A stretch of DNA of 64,000 bases from Cupriavidus basilensis OR16 (GTDB lineage Bacteria; Pseudomonadota; Gammaproteobacteria; Burkholderiales; Burkholderiaceae), in contig NZ_AHJE01000102.1 in NCBI RefSeq assembly GCF_000243095.1, forward strand, positions 19,293 through 83,292. Reading direction: 5' to 3'. The notes under the pieces are model-generated. The model saw only the letters and a list, made by a program, of their open reading frames with translations, was not told where the DNA came from and ran no database searches. Shown one piece after another: positions 33,776 through 40,772 of the stretch (positions within the stretch are counted from its first letter, which is position 1; the number at the start of each line of letters is the position of its first letter). Made by a program: the position numbers and the translations under genes.

Positions 33776-34729
33776 ATGAGCACCGTCATCCGATTCCACG
33801 CCCACGGCGGCCCCGAGGTCCTCGAGGTGGAACAGCAAACCATTGCGCAACCCGGCCACGGCGAGGTTCGCCTGCGCCACGAGGCCATTGGCGTGAACTT
33901 CATCGACACTATCTTCCGCAAGGGCATCTTCCCGGTGCCGTTGCCTTCCATCCCAGGCGTCGAAGGCGCTGGCGTTGTCGAGGCCCTGGGCGAAGGCGTA
34001 CGCGGTTTCGCCGTGGGCGATCGCGTCGCCTACTTCCTGTCCCCGGGAAGCTATGCACAAGAGCGGACCATCGACGCCCAAGCCCTCGTCCAGCTGCCAC
34101 GGGATGTGTCGGCCGAGCAGGCGGCGGCAGTCCTGACCAAAGGCCTGACGGCATGGTCCGCCCTTCACGGGTTCCATCAGATCAAGCGTGGCGAGACCAT
34201 CCTTGTCCAGGGCGCGACCAGCGCGGTGGGCCGGCTCCTCTCGCGCTGGGCACGCGCGCTCGGCGCCACGGTGATCGGCACCGGCGGCGTTGCCAAGCAA
34301 GACACGCTGCGCGCGGATGTCGATCATGCACTGGCCTCGGATGATCCGGATCTCGGTGCGCAGATCCGCGATATCGCCCCTGCCGGCGTGGACGTCGTCT
34401 ATGAATTCGTGGGCCAGGCCACCTTCGCGGCTTCGGTGGCGGCGGTGCGGGATGGCGGAACGATCGTGAACATCGGTGCCGCCTCGGGCGCGCCCGAGAT
34501 CGACCAGGCCGCCCTCGCGGCTCGGCAAGTGCGCGTCGCCGGAGGGCCGATGGCCCAACACCTGCAAGGCCAGGCGCGCGACGAAGCCGTCGCCGCGGTG
34601 TTCGAAGCGCTGCGTACGGGTGTCTTCGGCGAGACCGAGCTTGCGCGCTACCCCCTCGCCGACGCGTCGCGCGCGCATGAGGACATCGCCGAACGCCGCC
34701 GCGCCGGCACAGCCATTCTCATTCCCTGA
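33776..34729 (+). CDS. qor: Quinone oxidoreductase (zinc-independent MDR family, Qor-like)
   Basis: 317 residues. NADPH:quinone reductase-type MDR protein without the structural-zinc Cys set. Motifs: GVNFIDTIFRKGIFPVPLPS, VEGAGVVEALGEGVRGFAVG, and the cofactor motif LVQGATSAVGRLLSRWARAL. Such enzymes reduce quinones or enones with NADPH. An imperfectly placed 13-bp duplication (34718-34743) covers the stop. Symbol denotes family resemblance. Confidence 0.9.
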   Translation: MSTVIRFHAHGGPEVLEVEQQTIAQPGHGEVRLRHEAIGVNFIDTIFRKGIFPVPLPSIPGVEGAGVVEALGEGVRGFAVGDRVAYFLSPGSYAQERTIDAQALVQLPRDVSAEQAAAVLTKGLTAWSALHGFHQIKRGETILVQGATSAVGRLLSRWARALGATVIGTGGVAKQDTLRADVDHALASDDPDLGAQIRDIAPAGVDVVYEFVGQATFAASVAAVRDGGTIVNIGAASGAPEIDQAALAARQVRVAGGPMAQHLQGQARDEAVAAVFEALRTGVFGETELARYPLADASRAHEDIAERRRAGTAILIP

Positions 34730-34743
34730 GCTCATTCCCTGAG
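34718..34743. repeat. 13-bp tandem duplication across the qor stop codon
   Basis: CTCATTCCCTGAG occurs twice in direct succession (34718-34730, 34731-34743). The first copy contains the qor TGA stop, so the protein is unchanged. A small hairpin (GGCGCT at 34743-34748, AGCGCC at 34758-34763) follows and could aid termination. Confidence 0.85.
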
Positions 34744-34832
34744 GCGCTCGCGGCGCAAGCGCCCTGCCTCGCGCCGCGGCTGTCAGCACGGGCGCCTGCC
34801 GCCCGGCCTCTAAGCTACCTGGAGACCAAACG

Positions 34833-35492
34833 ATGCAACATACCACCCTGATCAAGGGCCGCACCGACCTGCGCACGGCAGACGCCCTGACCCTGATGAA
34901 TGTCTCGCCGAAGTTCGACGTCACGCAATGGCCCAGGCAGGTGGAGAGGTTCCTGCACGACACGGAGAATCCTCTGCACCGGGCAATCCTCAAGAACTAC
35001 CTGCGCCACCTCCTGCTGGAAGTCTCCGGCCATTGGAACCAGATCATCGTGCCCGAACTCACCGTGGAAGAGCCCATGTATCGCGTGGGAGACCGGCGGG
35101 AGATGCGGGTCTTCACGGGCAAGGCCGCCGTCGAAGGCTTCTATCGCGAAGCGTTTGAAACCCGGACCAACGTCATGGGCGCGCGGACCATGAATATGGG
35201 CGTCGAAGACTATGGCGTTACCACCGAGGCCGTCTGGACGCACGTCGTTCCCGGCGCGATGCTCGGGGACCATGATATCGACGCGGATCCCGCGGCGCAC
35301 TACCTCATGACACATCACCTGTTCCAGATCTTTACCTATACCAGCGAGGCCAGGCCCAGGCTGATCGCGGAGCGGATCTACGATGACCCGGAGAGCTACA
35401 GCTACCAAAAGCTGGCGCCGGCAGACGTCGTGACGCCGGAGATGGCCCGCGCACAGCTGGCGCCATTCCTGGCGCGTGCGACGCTTGAGTAG
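34833..35492 (+). CDS. Hypothetical protein of the wrbA cluster
   Basis: 219 residues, soluble, no signal peptide or membrane segment. Not confidently recognised. The middle (HWNQIIVPELTVEEPMYRVG, and REMRVFTGKAAVEGFYREAF) and the later MTHHLFQIFTYTSEARPRLI suggest an NTF2/SnoaL-like alpha+beta fold with a long N-terminal helix. Codon use is like its neighbours. A Shine-Dalgarno-like ctggag precedes the ATG. Position at the end of the wrbA-qor run suggests a linked redox or small-molecule role. Confidence 0.75.
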   Translation: MQHTTLIKGRTDLRTADALTLMNVSPKFDVTQWPRQVERFLHDTENPLHRAILKNYLRHLLLEVSGHWNQIIVPELTVEEPMYRVGDRREMRVFTGKAAVEGFYREAFETRTNVMGARTMNMGVEDYGVTTEAVWTHVVPGAMLGDHDIDADPAAHYLMTHHLFQIFTYTSEARPRLIAERIYDDPESYSYQKLAPADVVTPEMARAQLAPFLARATLE

Positions 35493-35689
35493 GCTGGGCG
35501 GAGGACCCGTTGTCAGACACGCCGGCACGCTGCATGTCGGTTGCGTCCCGCTTTCGCCGTGGGCGCGGTGGCGCCGCGTTGATGAACCCGAGGCCTGACG
35601 ACGGGACCACCGGGCTAAGCGACCCCACCACGCCAGCCTCCTGCAAGCAGGTACGAGTCAATCACATGGGTAACACCCTGAGGCTCAGA
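35493..35689. other. Intergenic flank of the IS481-like remnant
   Basis: No gene seen. Between the hypothetical gene and the transposase remnant there is only unassigned GC-rich sequence. Its right end (about 35660-35690) reads CATGGGTAACACCCTGAGGC, which may be part of the original insertion-sequence end. Confidence 0.4.
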
Positions 35690-36160
35690 TAGCCATTCTG
35701 GTCTGGCGTTCGTCGATCTGGCCCAATGCCATCGGGCCGGAAAAGTCGACGCGCCATATCGACACGCCACCATCCCTCTCCAATCCCTCTCCAATCGCGT
35801 CCAGTCCAACGGTTACGCCGTGGCGCAAGTCCCACGTAGATGATCTTCCCGGCCCTGTGGATCAAGCCGCTGCTGGTCACCTGGTGAGGCTCGACGTGGC
35901 GCGCGGACTCCATCTTCGGCAACCGACTCGGATAGGCGCGCACTGACTCCGAATAGCAGCTCCCAGGGGGTGCTCTGGCGCAACGCTTCGTGCGGCCTCC
36001 GCACGTGATGGCAGCGCCGGAACGCATCCATCCGCCGCTGCTGCGCCTCAGCGTGGCAGCCGGCGGTTGTGCCGTAGGCATCCACTCGTGCCGCCCGTCG
36101 TTGCTCCGGATGTTCCCGGATTGGTAGTACAGCGGATAGCGGCCGGCACGGTCCACTACC
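35690..36160 (-). pseudogene. IS481-family transposase remnant (C-terminal part)
   Basis: Pieces in different minus-strand frames reassemble the end of an rve-type integrase: MDAFRRCHHVRRPHEALRQS, then SESVRAYPSRLPKMESARHV, TSSGLIHRAGKIIYVGLA, and last SGPMALGQIDERQTRMAI. The PHEAL motif carries the third acidic residue region of IS481/IS3-type transposases. At least two frameshifts are needed and the N-terminal helix-turn-helix half is missing, so it is inactive. It marks an old insertion between the wrbA cluster and doxX. Confidence 0.7.
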
Positions 36161-36402
36161 GTCAGCGGAAAGCACCACCGCCAAGGTGGGGGATTGGTAT
36201 TTGTGGGAAGGGAGGGGCATCCGGGCTTGCGCTATCGGCACGTCAGAGACAATGCGATCGACGGCGCTACGATGGCAGCGCTAATTGCGCGGAGATGTCC
36301 GGATGCTATCCAGGAGGTGCCATGAATCCACGGCGCGTTCACGAAGTCATGCGCCAGGATTTTCCAGCTTCCGATGCGGCGCCACGAGCGTGGAAACGCC
36401 GA
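36161..36402. other. Intergenic sequence between the IS remnant and the doxX terminator
   Basis: No intact gene seen. A potential start (ATG at 36322 with aggaggtgcc in front) opens a 67-codon frame that runs into the 3' end of doxX and has no family resemblance. It may be the 5' relic of a gene lost with the IS insertion. Confidence 0.35.
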
Positions 36403-36441
36403 AACCCGGGTAGCGAGGCGGTGCCTCGGCTATCCCGGGTT
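36403..36441 (-). terminator. Hairpin downstream of doxX
   Basis: AACCCGGGTAGCGAGGC (from 36403) pairs with GCCTCGGCTATCCCGGGTT (ending 36441) apart from two single-base bulges; the loop is 3 bases. It begins 14 bases after the doxX stop on the minus strand and is followed there by TTTCGG. A terminator is the likely role. Confidence 0.6.
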
Positions 36442-36455
36442 GCAGGACCTTGTCG

Positions 36456-36884
36456 TTACTGCGCCGCTACAGCCCGCGTCACTTGCGTGCGGCGGCCATC
36501 GAAGCTGAACGCGCCGGCGCCGTAGTACATCACCTGCACCAGGCCGCCTGCCATGGCCAGGTTCTTGAGGAAGTGGAACATCTGGTTCTGGTCGCCCAGC
36601 GCATGGTGGAAGATCAGCGCGGTCAACACGGCGTAGACCGCAAGCAGCGTGGCCACCAGTCGCGTCCGGTAGCCGGCGATGAGCAGCACGCTGCCGGCGA
36701 GTTCGAGCACCAGTGCGCCGAAGTAGCCCAGCGCCGGCACAGGCAGACCGAGCGAGCCGATATAGCCGATGGTAGCGGCAGGTGCCATCAATTTGCCAAT
36801 AGCGCTGACGAGGAAGATGGCGGCGATGAGAATGCGGCCGATCAGGGGAAGGGCCGGGTGTGCATTGGCGTTGGTCGAAGTCAT
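36456..36884 (-). CDS. DoxX-family inner-membrane protein
   Basis: 142 residues from the ATG at 36884, preferred over 36893 because the Shine-Dalgarno aaagga lies 8 bases before it. Four membrane helices (LIGRILIAAIFLVSAIGKLM, then YFGALVLELAGSVLLIAG, TLLAVYAVLTALIFHHAL and the last in AMAGGLVQVMYYGAGAF). DoxX/DUF4142-type proteins act with oxidoreductases against thiol and oxidative stress in several bacteria. Located downstream of pirin on the same strand. Confidence 0.88.
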   Translation of the reverse strand: MTSTNANAHPALPLIGRILIAAIFLVSAIGKLMAPAATIGYIGSLGLPVPALGYFGALVLELAGSVLLIAGYRTRLVATLLAVYAVLTALIFHHALGDQNQMFHFLKNLAMAGGLVQVMYYGAGAFSFDGRRTQVTRAVAAQ

Positions 36885-36893
36885 GGTTTGCAT

Positions 36894-37021
36894 CCTTTGT
36901 TTGAAAAATGTGAGGTGATGGGTAAGTGGTAGGTGGTGGGTGGTAGGTAGTAAGCGGTAAGTCGTGAGTACTGGGTACTGGGTAGTGACGCGGAAAATGC
37001 GTGTCTCGCGGCCGCCGCGGG
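36894..37021 (-). promoter_or_regulatory. C-rich, G-poor transcript stretch between pirin and doxX (candidate rut site)
   Basis: On the transcribed (minus) strand about 36900-36990 reads as repeats such as CTACCACCCACCACCTACC and CCAGTACCCAGTACTC, with very few G residues. This C over G imbalance and lack of structure is what Rho utilisation sites look like. It also contains short GTACTGG-type repeats. Functional role is inferred. Confidence 0.4.
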
Positions 37022-37915
37022 TTACCGCAGGCGACCCTCGGCGCGGAGCTGCATGCCGATCCGTGCAATCTCGGCTTCGCCCTTGCGCAGCGCCTCGTCC
37101 GACGTATGGACGGAGTAGTAGCCAAGCGACAGGTCGTGCGGATGCGGGATTGCCGACGCGACGATGAAATCCGCATCTGACTGGGCTGCAAATTCGAGCA
37201 GGTCTTCCGACTGGGCGAAGACAACGAGTTCGTCATGCAGGACCTCGTTGCCGACAGCCAGCGTGCCACGGTTGGCATGCGCCCAGGCCACCGTGTGGCC
37301 TTCGGGCGGCTGGTAGCGCCAGCGCTCGCCGGCGGCCAGGCGCACGTGCTGCAGCGCCACGCCGGCAGGCGCGGCAACCGGGCTGTTCCTGCCGGACTGG
37401 GTGCCGAGAATCACGCGTGCCGGACCCGCGCGCGGAATCGTCGAAGCGGGGAGGTACTGGCTATGCGGCAGCCCGTTTTCGAGACTGCGCGGCAAGGCGA
37501 CCCAAAGCTGATAGCCTTGGAACCTCTCGCCCTTGGCGGGACTGGCGCCGTGCCAGATGCCATTTCCAGCTCGCATCCACTCCACACTGCCTGAATGCAG
37601 CACGCCGGCCGCACCGGTCGTGTCCTCATAGTCCAGTTCGCCCTCGATCAGCACGGTGAGCGTGGCAATGCCCGAATGCGGGTGCATGGGGAACAGCGCG
37701 TCGCCGGAAGGCGCGAAGTCGAAGTAGTCGAGAAAGACAAAGGGCTTGATCAATTGCCCCACGTCTCCCGGGCTGACGATCCGCGTGACGGGGCCGTGCC
37801 GGCGCCCTTTGGTGCGCAGCACGATGGGACGGGTGGCTGCCGCTTGCGGCTGGGCCATGGGGTACCGGGTCTGGCGCTCTTCGGCTGCGCGTCCGGCTTG
37901 CGTTGCGGATTTCAT
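37022..37915 (-). CDS. Pirin-family protein
   Basis: 297 residues from the ATG at 37915 (aaggagc upstream; a shorter form from 37858 is possible). Cupin-fold pirin: LRTKGRRHGPVTRIVSPGDV, PFVFLDYFDF, the metal-binding FPMHPHSGIATLTVLIEGEL (His residues) and SGSVEWMRAGNGIWHGASPA. Bacterial pirins include quercetinase-like and redox-sensing proteins. Divergent from the LysR gene, with a 100-bp shared promoter region carrying the LysR-type box. Confidence 0.9.
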   Translation of the reverse strand: MKSATQAGRAAEERQTRYPMAQPQAAATRPIVLRTKGRRHGPVTRIVSPGDVGQLIKPFVFLDYFDFAPSGDALFPMHPHSGIATLTVLIEGELDYEDTTGAAGVLHSGSVEWMRAGNGIWHGASPAKGERFQGYQLWVALPRSLENGLPHSQYLPASTIPRAGPARVILGTQSGRNSPVAAPAGVALQHVRLAAGERWRYQPPEGHTVAWAHANRGTLAVGNEVLHDELVVFAQSEDLLEFAAQSDADFIVASAIPHPHDLSLGYYSVHTSDEALRKGEAEIARIGMQLRAEGRLR

Positions 37916-37955
37916 GAAAGCTCCTTCAGTGATGCCATGACCGAAGGTTAGGTGC

Positions 37956-37982
37956 TTGACATCTATGCCGGTAGCCTATATT
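37956..37982 (+). promoter_or_regulatory. Sigma-70-like promoter of the LysR gene
   Basis: TTGACA at 37956-37961 and TATATT at 37977-37982, spacing 15 bases, slightly short. The predicted start of transcription is about 37989, so the LysR box at 37994-38017 lies inside the very short leader. That arrangement would suit autorepression. Confidence 0.5.
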
Positions 37983-37993
37983 TATCGATGTGT

Positions 37994-38017
37994 ACCATCT
38001 ATGGATTAGATAGATAT
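37994..38017. promoter_or_regulatory. LysR-type box at the LysR start codon
   Basis: ACCATCTA, three bases, ATTAGATAGATAT; the last two bases are the A and T of the ATG start. Apart from the spacer it is identical to the box upstream of wrbA (31759-31782). Confidence 0.72.
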
Positions 38018-38924
38018 GCTTGACGGCGTCTCGCTGGATCAGTTGCGCACATTCATTGCCGCTGCCGACGAGGGCAGCTTCTCCGCTGCAGGCCGCAAGC
38101 TGCGCCGCGCGCAGTCGGTAGTGAGTCATACGCTCGCCAACCTCGAGAGCCAGATCGACGTGCAGTTGTTCGACCGCAACGGGCGCTACCCGCGCCTGAC
38201 CGAACAAGGTACTGCGTTGCTGGCACAAGCGCGGATGGTAGTAAGCGGCATGGACGGCTTCAAGTCAAAGGCACGCGCGATTGCGGAGGGGCTTGAGCCG
38301 GAGCTGTCGGTGGTGGTCGATGTCATGTACCCGATGGCCTCGCTGACCGGGGCAGTCGGCGAGTTTCGCGATGCATTTCCGCACACGCCGCTGCGCCTGT
38401 ACGTCGAGGCACTGGGTGCGGTCCTGCAGCCGGTGCTCGATGGCGTTTGCCGGATCGGCATCAGCGGATCGATGCCCGCAGTTCCGGAAACGCTTGACGC
38501 GGAAAAGCTGCTCGATGTGCCCATGGTCACCGTGACCGCGCCATCGCATCCACTGGCCGCGCACCGAGGTGTGATCCGCCAGCGCACACTGGAGGGCCAC
38601 GTCCAACTGGTCCTGACCGACCGCACCACCCTGACCGAGGGCAAGACCTTCGGTGTTTTTGCGCCGCTCACCTGGCGTCTGGCCGATCTGGGTGCCAAAC
38701 ATGCTTTCCTGCGCGCCGGCTTCGGCTGGGGGCACATGCCGGTTGCCATGGTGCAGGAGGATCTCGATGCAGGCACCCTGGTCATGTTGCGCCTGGAGAA
38801 CTTCCAGCCGCGAACCCCGCCCATTGCCATGTTCGCGGTCTACCGCAAGGATATGCCACCAGGCCCCGCCGGCCGCTGGTTCCTCAAACGGCTGATGCAG
38901 CCCTTGCCAGGTTCGTCGAAATAG
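38016..38924 (+). CDS. LysR-family regulator of the pirin/wrbA genes
   Basis: 302 residues. Helix-turn-helix at about residues 5-62 (LDGVSLDQLRTFIAAADEGS, then FSAAGRKLRRAQSVVSHTLA and FDRNGRYPRLTEQG). The start MLDGVSLDQLRTF is that of related LysR proteins, so the operator-overlapping ATG is likely correct even though no Shine-Dalgarno is visible. The ligand domain includes PVLDGVCRIGISGSMP. Divergent from pirin-doxX; its box is shared with wrbA, so all three units are proposed as its regulon. Confidence 0.92.
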   Translation: MLDGVSLDQLRTFIAAADEGSFSAAGRKLRRAQSVVSHTLANLESQIDVQLFDRNGRYPRLTEQGTALLAQARMVVSGMDGFKSKARAIAEGLEPELSVVVDVMYPMASLTGAVGEFRDAFPHTPLRLYVEALGAVLQPVLDGVCRIGISGSMPAVPETLDAEKLLDVPMVTVTAPSHPLAAHRGVIRQRTLEGHVQLVLTDRTTLTEGKTFGVFAPLTWRLADLGAKHAFLRAGFGWGHMPVAMVQEDLDAGTLVMLRLENFQPRTPPIAMFAVYRKDMPPGPAGRWFLKRLMQPLPGSSK

Positions 38925-39052
38925 ACATCACGATCGGCGTGGCTCGCGCGGGGGATCCCTAGCCCCAACGGCCGGTGAATCCCTCCCGGGGTGTTGAATG
39001 GAGTCAGGCGACCAGAAGCGCTCGGCGGCGACGTAGCCGCGCTGGCAGCGAG

Positions 39053-39808
39053 TCACCCGGCCAGCACCGGCGTGATCTGTGCGTTGAAGCCATTGACCAG
39101 GTCGTGCTCGCCGGGCCCCGGGTTGCCGCGGAACTGCTTGGCGCCTTCAACCAGAATCTCATCTGCATCGGTTCCGAGAACCGTCATCGTTTCGTCGATG
39201 AACGCTTCAAGCGGCATCGCCAGTTCGGCTTCGCGGCTGTTCATGAGGTCCGTGCGTACCCAGGGCGGCGCGATCTCCAGTACGCGCACCGTCGTGTCCC
39301 GCAGCATGAAGCGTTGCGATAGGACGTACGAATGAAGCGCTGCCTTGGTCGAGGAATACACGGCAGTCACGGCTAGCGGCACGAATGCAAGCACCGAGCT
39401 GGTATAAGCGACGACCGCATCGTTCCTGGTCTTGAGATGATCGATCAATGCGGACGTCATGCGGATCGGCCCCATCAGGTTGGTCGTGATGGTGGACACC
39501 ATCAACGCGTCATCGACCTTTCCACCCGCCTGGTCCGGCTGCATGACGCCCGCGTTGTTGATCAGCACGTTGAGATCGGGATAGTCCGCGATCAATCGCG
39601 CCGCTACCCGCTCGATGCTGGCGGCATCGGTGATGTCGAGCTCGACCGCGGCCATCCCCGGGTTCGCCGCCACCACTTCGTCCAGATGGCTGCGCCGGCG
39701 GCCGGCGATGATGACCTTGTTGCCACGCTTGTGGAGCGCCTCCGCCAGCCCGCGGCCAATGCCCGAACCGCCGCCCGTGATGAAGATCGTGTTTCCGGTG
39801 AGTTTCAT
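39053..39808 (-). CDS. Short-chain dehydrogenase (DltE-like SDR)
   Basis: 251 residues. Motifs: TGGGSGIGRGLAEALHKRGN, VLINNAGVMQ, catalytic Ser in VAYTSSVLAFVPL and Tyr/Lys in AVYSSTKAALHSY. The start KLTGNTIFITGG is typical of DltE/YdfG-like SDRs. It precedes the SnoaL-like gene in coordinates but follows it in transcription (42-bp gap), so both are an operon read leftwards from the divergent promoter at 40253-40481. Confidence 0.9.
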   Translation of the reverse strand: MKLTGNTIFITGGGSGIGRGLAEALHKRGNKVIIAGRRRSHLDEVVAANPGMAAVELDITDAASIERVAARLIADYPDLNVLINNAGVMQPDQAGGKVDDALMVSTITTNLMGPIRMTSALIDHLKTRNDAVVAYTSSVLAFVPLAVTAVYSSTKAALHSYVLSQRFMLRDTTVRVLEIAPPWVRTDLMNSREAELAMPLEAFIDETMTVLGTDADEILVEGAKQFRGNPGPGEHDLVNGFNAQITPVLAG

Positions 39809-39850
39809 GATCGTTTCCTTTTTGTGTTTCAGTGGGTGGTGCTTTCGCGG

Positions 39851-40252
39851 TCAGGCAGGGAATCGGTCGCCGAACATCGGCAGGCCGCTCACGGATTGCG
39901 TCTGGGTCGCCTCATCCTGAAGGACGTCCCAGTGCTCAGCCAGCTTGCCGTCTTCGAATCGGACAACGTCCGCAGCAATCCAGGCTGCGGGCCGGCCGTT
40001 GCCGGAGAAGCGGCCATGTGCGATGACATAGTCGCCCTCAGCCATGATCAGGTGGTTCTCGTAGCGCAAGGTATCGGGAAGCGCGCGGACCAGATCGAAC
40101 AGGCCTTTGCGTCCCGGTGCGATATGTGCGCTGTGTTGAATATAGCGATCGGACCAGAGTTGCTCTGCCGCAACGTAGTCTCGCTTGTTGAAAAGGGTGT
40201 CGAACGCTTCCAGCACAATCGCCTTGTTCTGTTCAGGAGTAGTTTTCGTCAT
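39851..40252 (-). CDS. SnoaL-like / NTF2-family protein
   Basis: 133 residues. Pattern AIVLEAFDTLFNKRDYVAAE, then YIQHSAHIAPGRKGLFDLVR, and DGKLAEHWDVLQDEATQTQS near the end, as in the YetH/SnoaL group often found beside DltE-like SDRs and TetR regulators. Small-molecule binding or isomerase role; not specified. Start at 40252 follows aggatagcgat. Confidence 0.87.
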   Translation of the reverse strand: MTKTTPEQNKAIVLEAFDTLFNKRDYVAAEQLWSDRYIQHSAHIAPGRKGLFDLVRALPDTLRYENHLIMAEGDYVIAHGRFSGNGRPAAWIAADVVRFEDGKLAEHWDVLQDEATQTQSVSGLPMFGDRFPA

Positions 40253-40357
40253 ATCGCTATCCTTCTTGACGGATCAGGTGGCAACGCGGTCAGGCGTCGG
40301 TTGGTCGGTTGGGCCCATGCTGCTTGGACGCCCAAGTCGAGTAGGCTATACTCAACA

Positions 40358-40375
40358 CAATGGTGACTGACATTG
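40358..40375. promoter_or_regulatory. 18-bp operator-like palindrome 1 of the SnoaL/SDR-TetR divergent region
   Basis: CAATGGTGACTGACATTG: arms CAATGg and aCATTG around a 6-base centre. A related, more perfect copy is at 40414-40431, 56 bp away. Both lie between the divergent SnoaL-SDR operon and the truncated TetR gene. Confidence 0.6.
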
Positions 40376-40413
40376 TCTATGCGATGAATTGTGGTGATCC
40401 GCGCCAGCAATGT

Positions 40414-40431
40414 CAATGGTGATCGCCATTG
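40414..40431. promoter_or_regulatory. 18-bp operator-like palindrome 2 of the same region
   Basis: CAATGGTGATCGCCATTG: perfect 6-bp arms CAATGG and CCATTG around TGATCG. The first half, CAATGGTGA, is identical to copy 1. Two such dyads are typical of TetR-family operators. Confidence 0.62.
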
Positions 40432-40481
40432 TATTTTTCGATCAGGCGCATTGGGCCGTTGGCGGCCGAAGAGGGGAGGGA

Positions 40482-40772
40482 ATGGGGGTTTCCAAGCAAC
40501 AGGCGGTCGAAAACCGGCTGGCGATCGTGGCCGCCGCCGAGAGGCTGTTCCGCGAGCGCGGCGTCGATGGGGTCGGGCTCGCCGAACTGATGAAGGCGGC
40601 AGGCTTTACACAGGGTGGTTTCTACAACCACTTCAAATCAAAGGACGCGCTGGTTGCCGCAGTGATGGACAAGGCCATGGAGGATGGAGGAGACGCGTTC
40701 GTCTCCATCATCGAAAATCATCCAGCAGGGCTTTGGCCTCCTTCCAGTCGGCGAGGTCGAAACCCTCGGTAA
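40482..40772 (+). pseudogene. TetR-family regulator truncated after the DNA-binding domain
   Basis: From the ATG at 40482 (gaggggaggga upstream) the frame reads a complete helix-turn-helix (LAIVAAAERLFRERGVDGVG, then LAELMKAAGFTQGGFYNHFK and SKDALVAAVMDKAMEDGGDA). After about residue 75 (near 40708) it runs into the antisense end of the cyclase gene and stops after 96 residues. The ligand/dimer domain of about 120 residues is lost. The junction looks like a recombination or deletion endpoint. Without its dimer domain it is unlikely to repress normally. Confidence 0.8.

Noticed and set aside
36322..36525. 67-codon frame with a good ribosome site before the doxX terminator
   Set aside because: It runs through the doxX terminator hairpin and into the antisense of doxX, so a present-day gene is unlikely; listed only as a possible relic.
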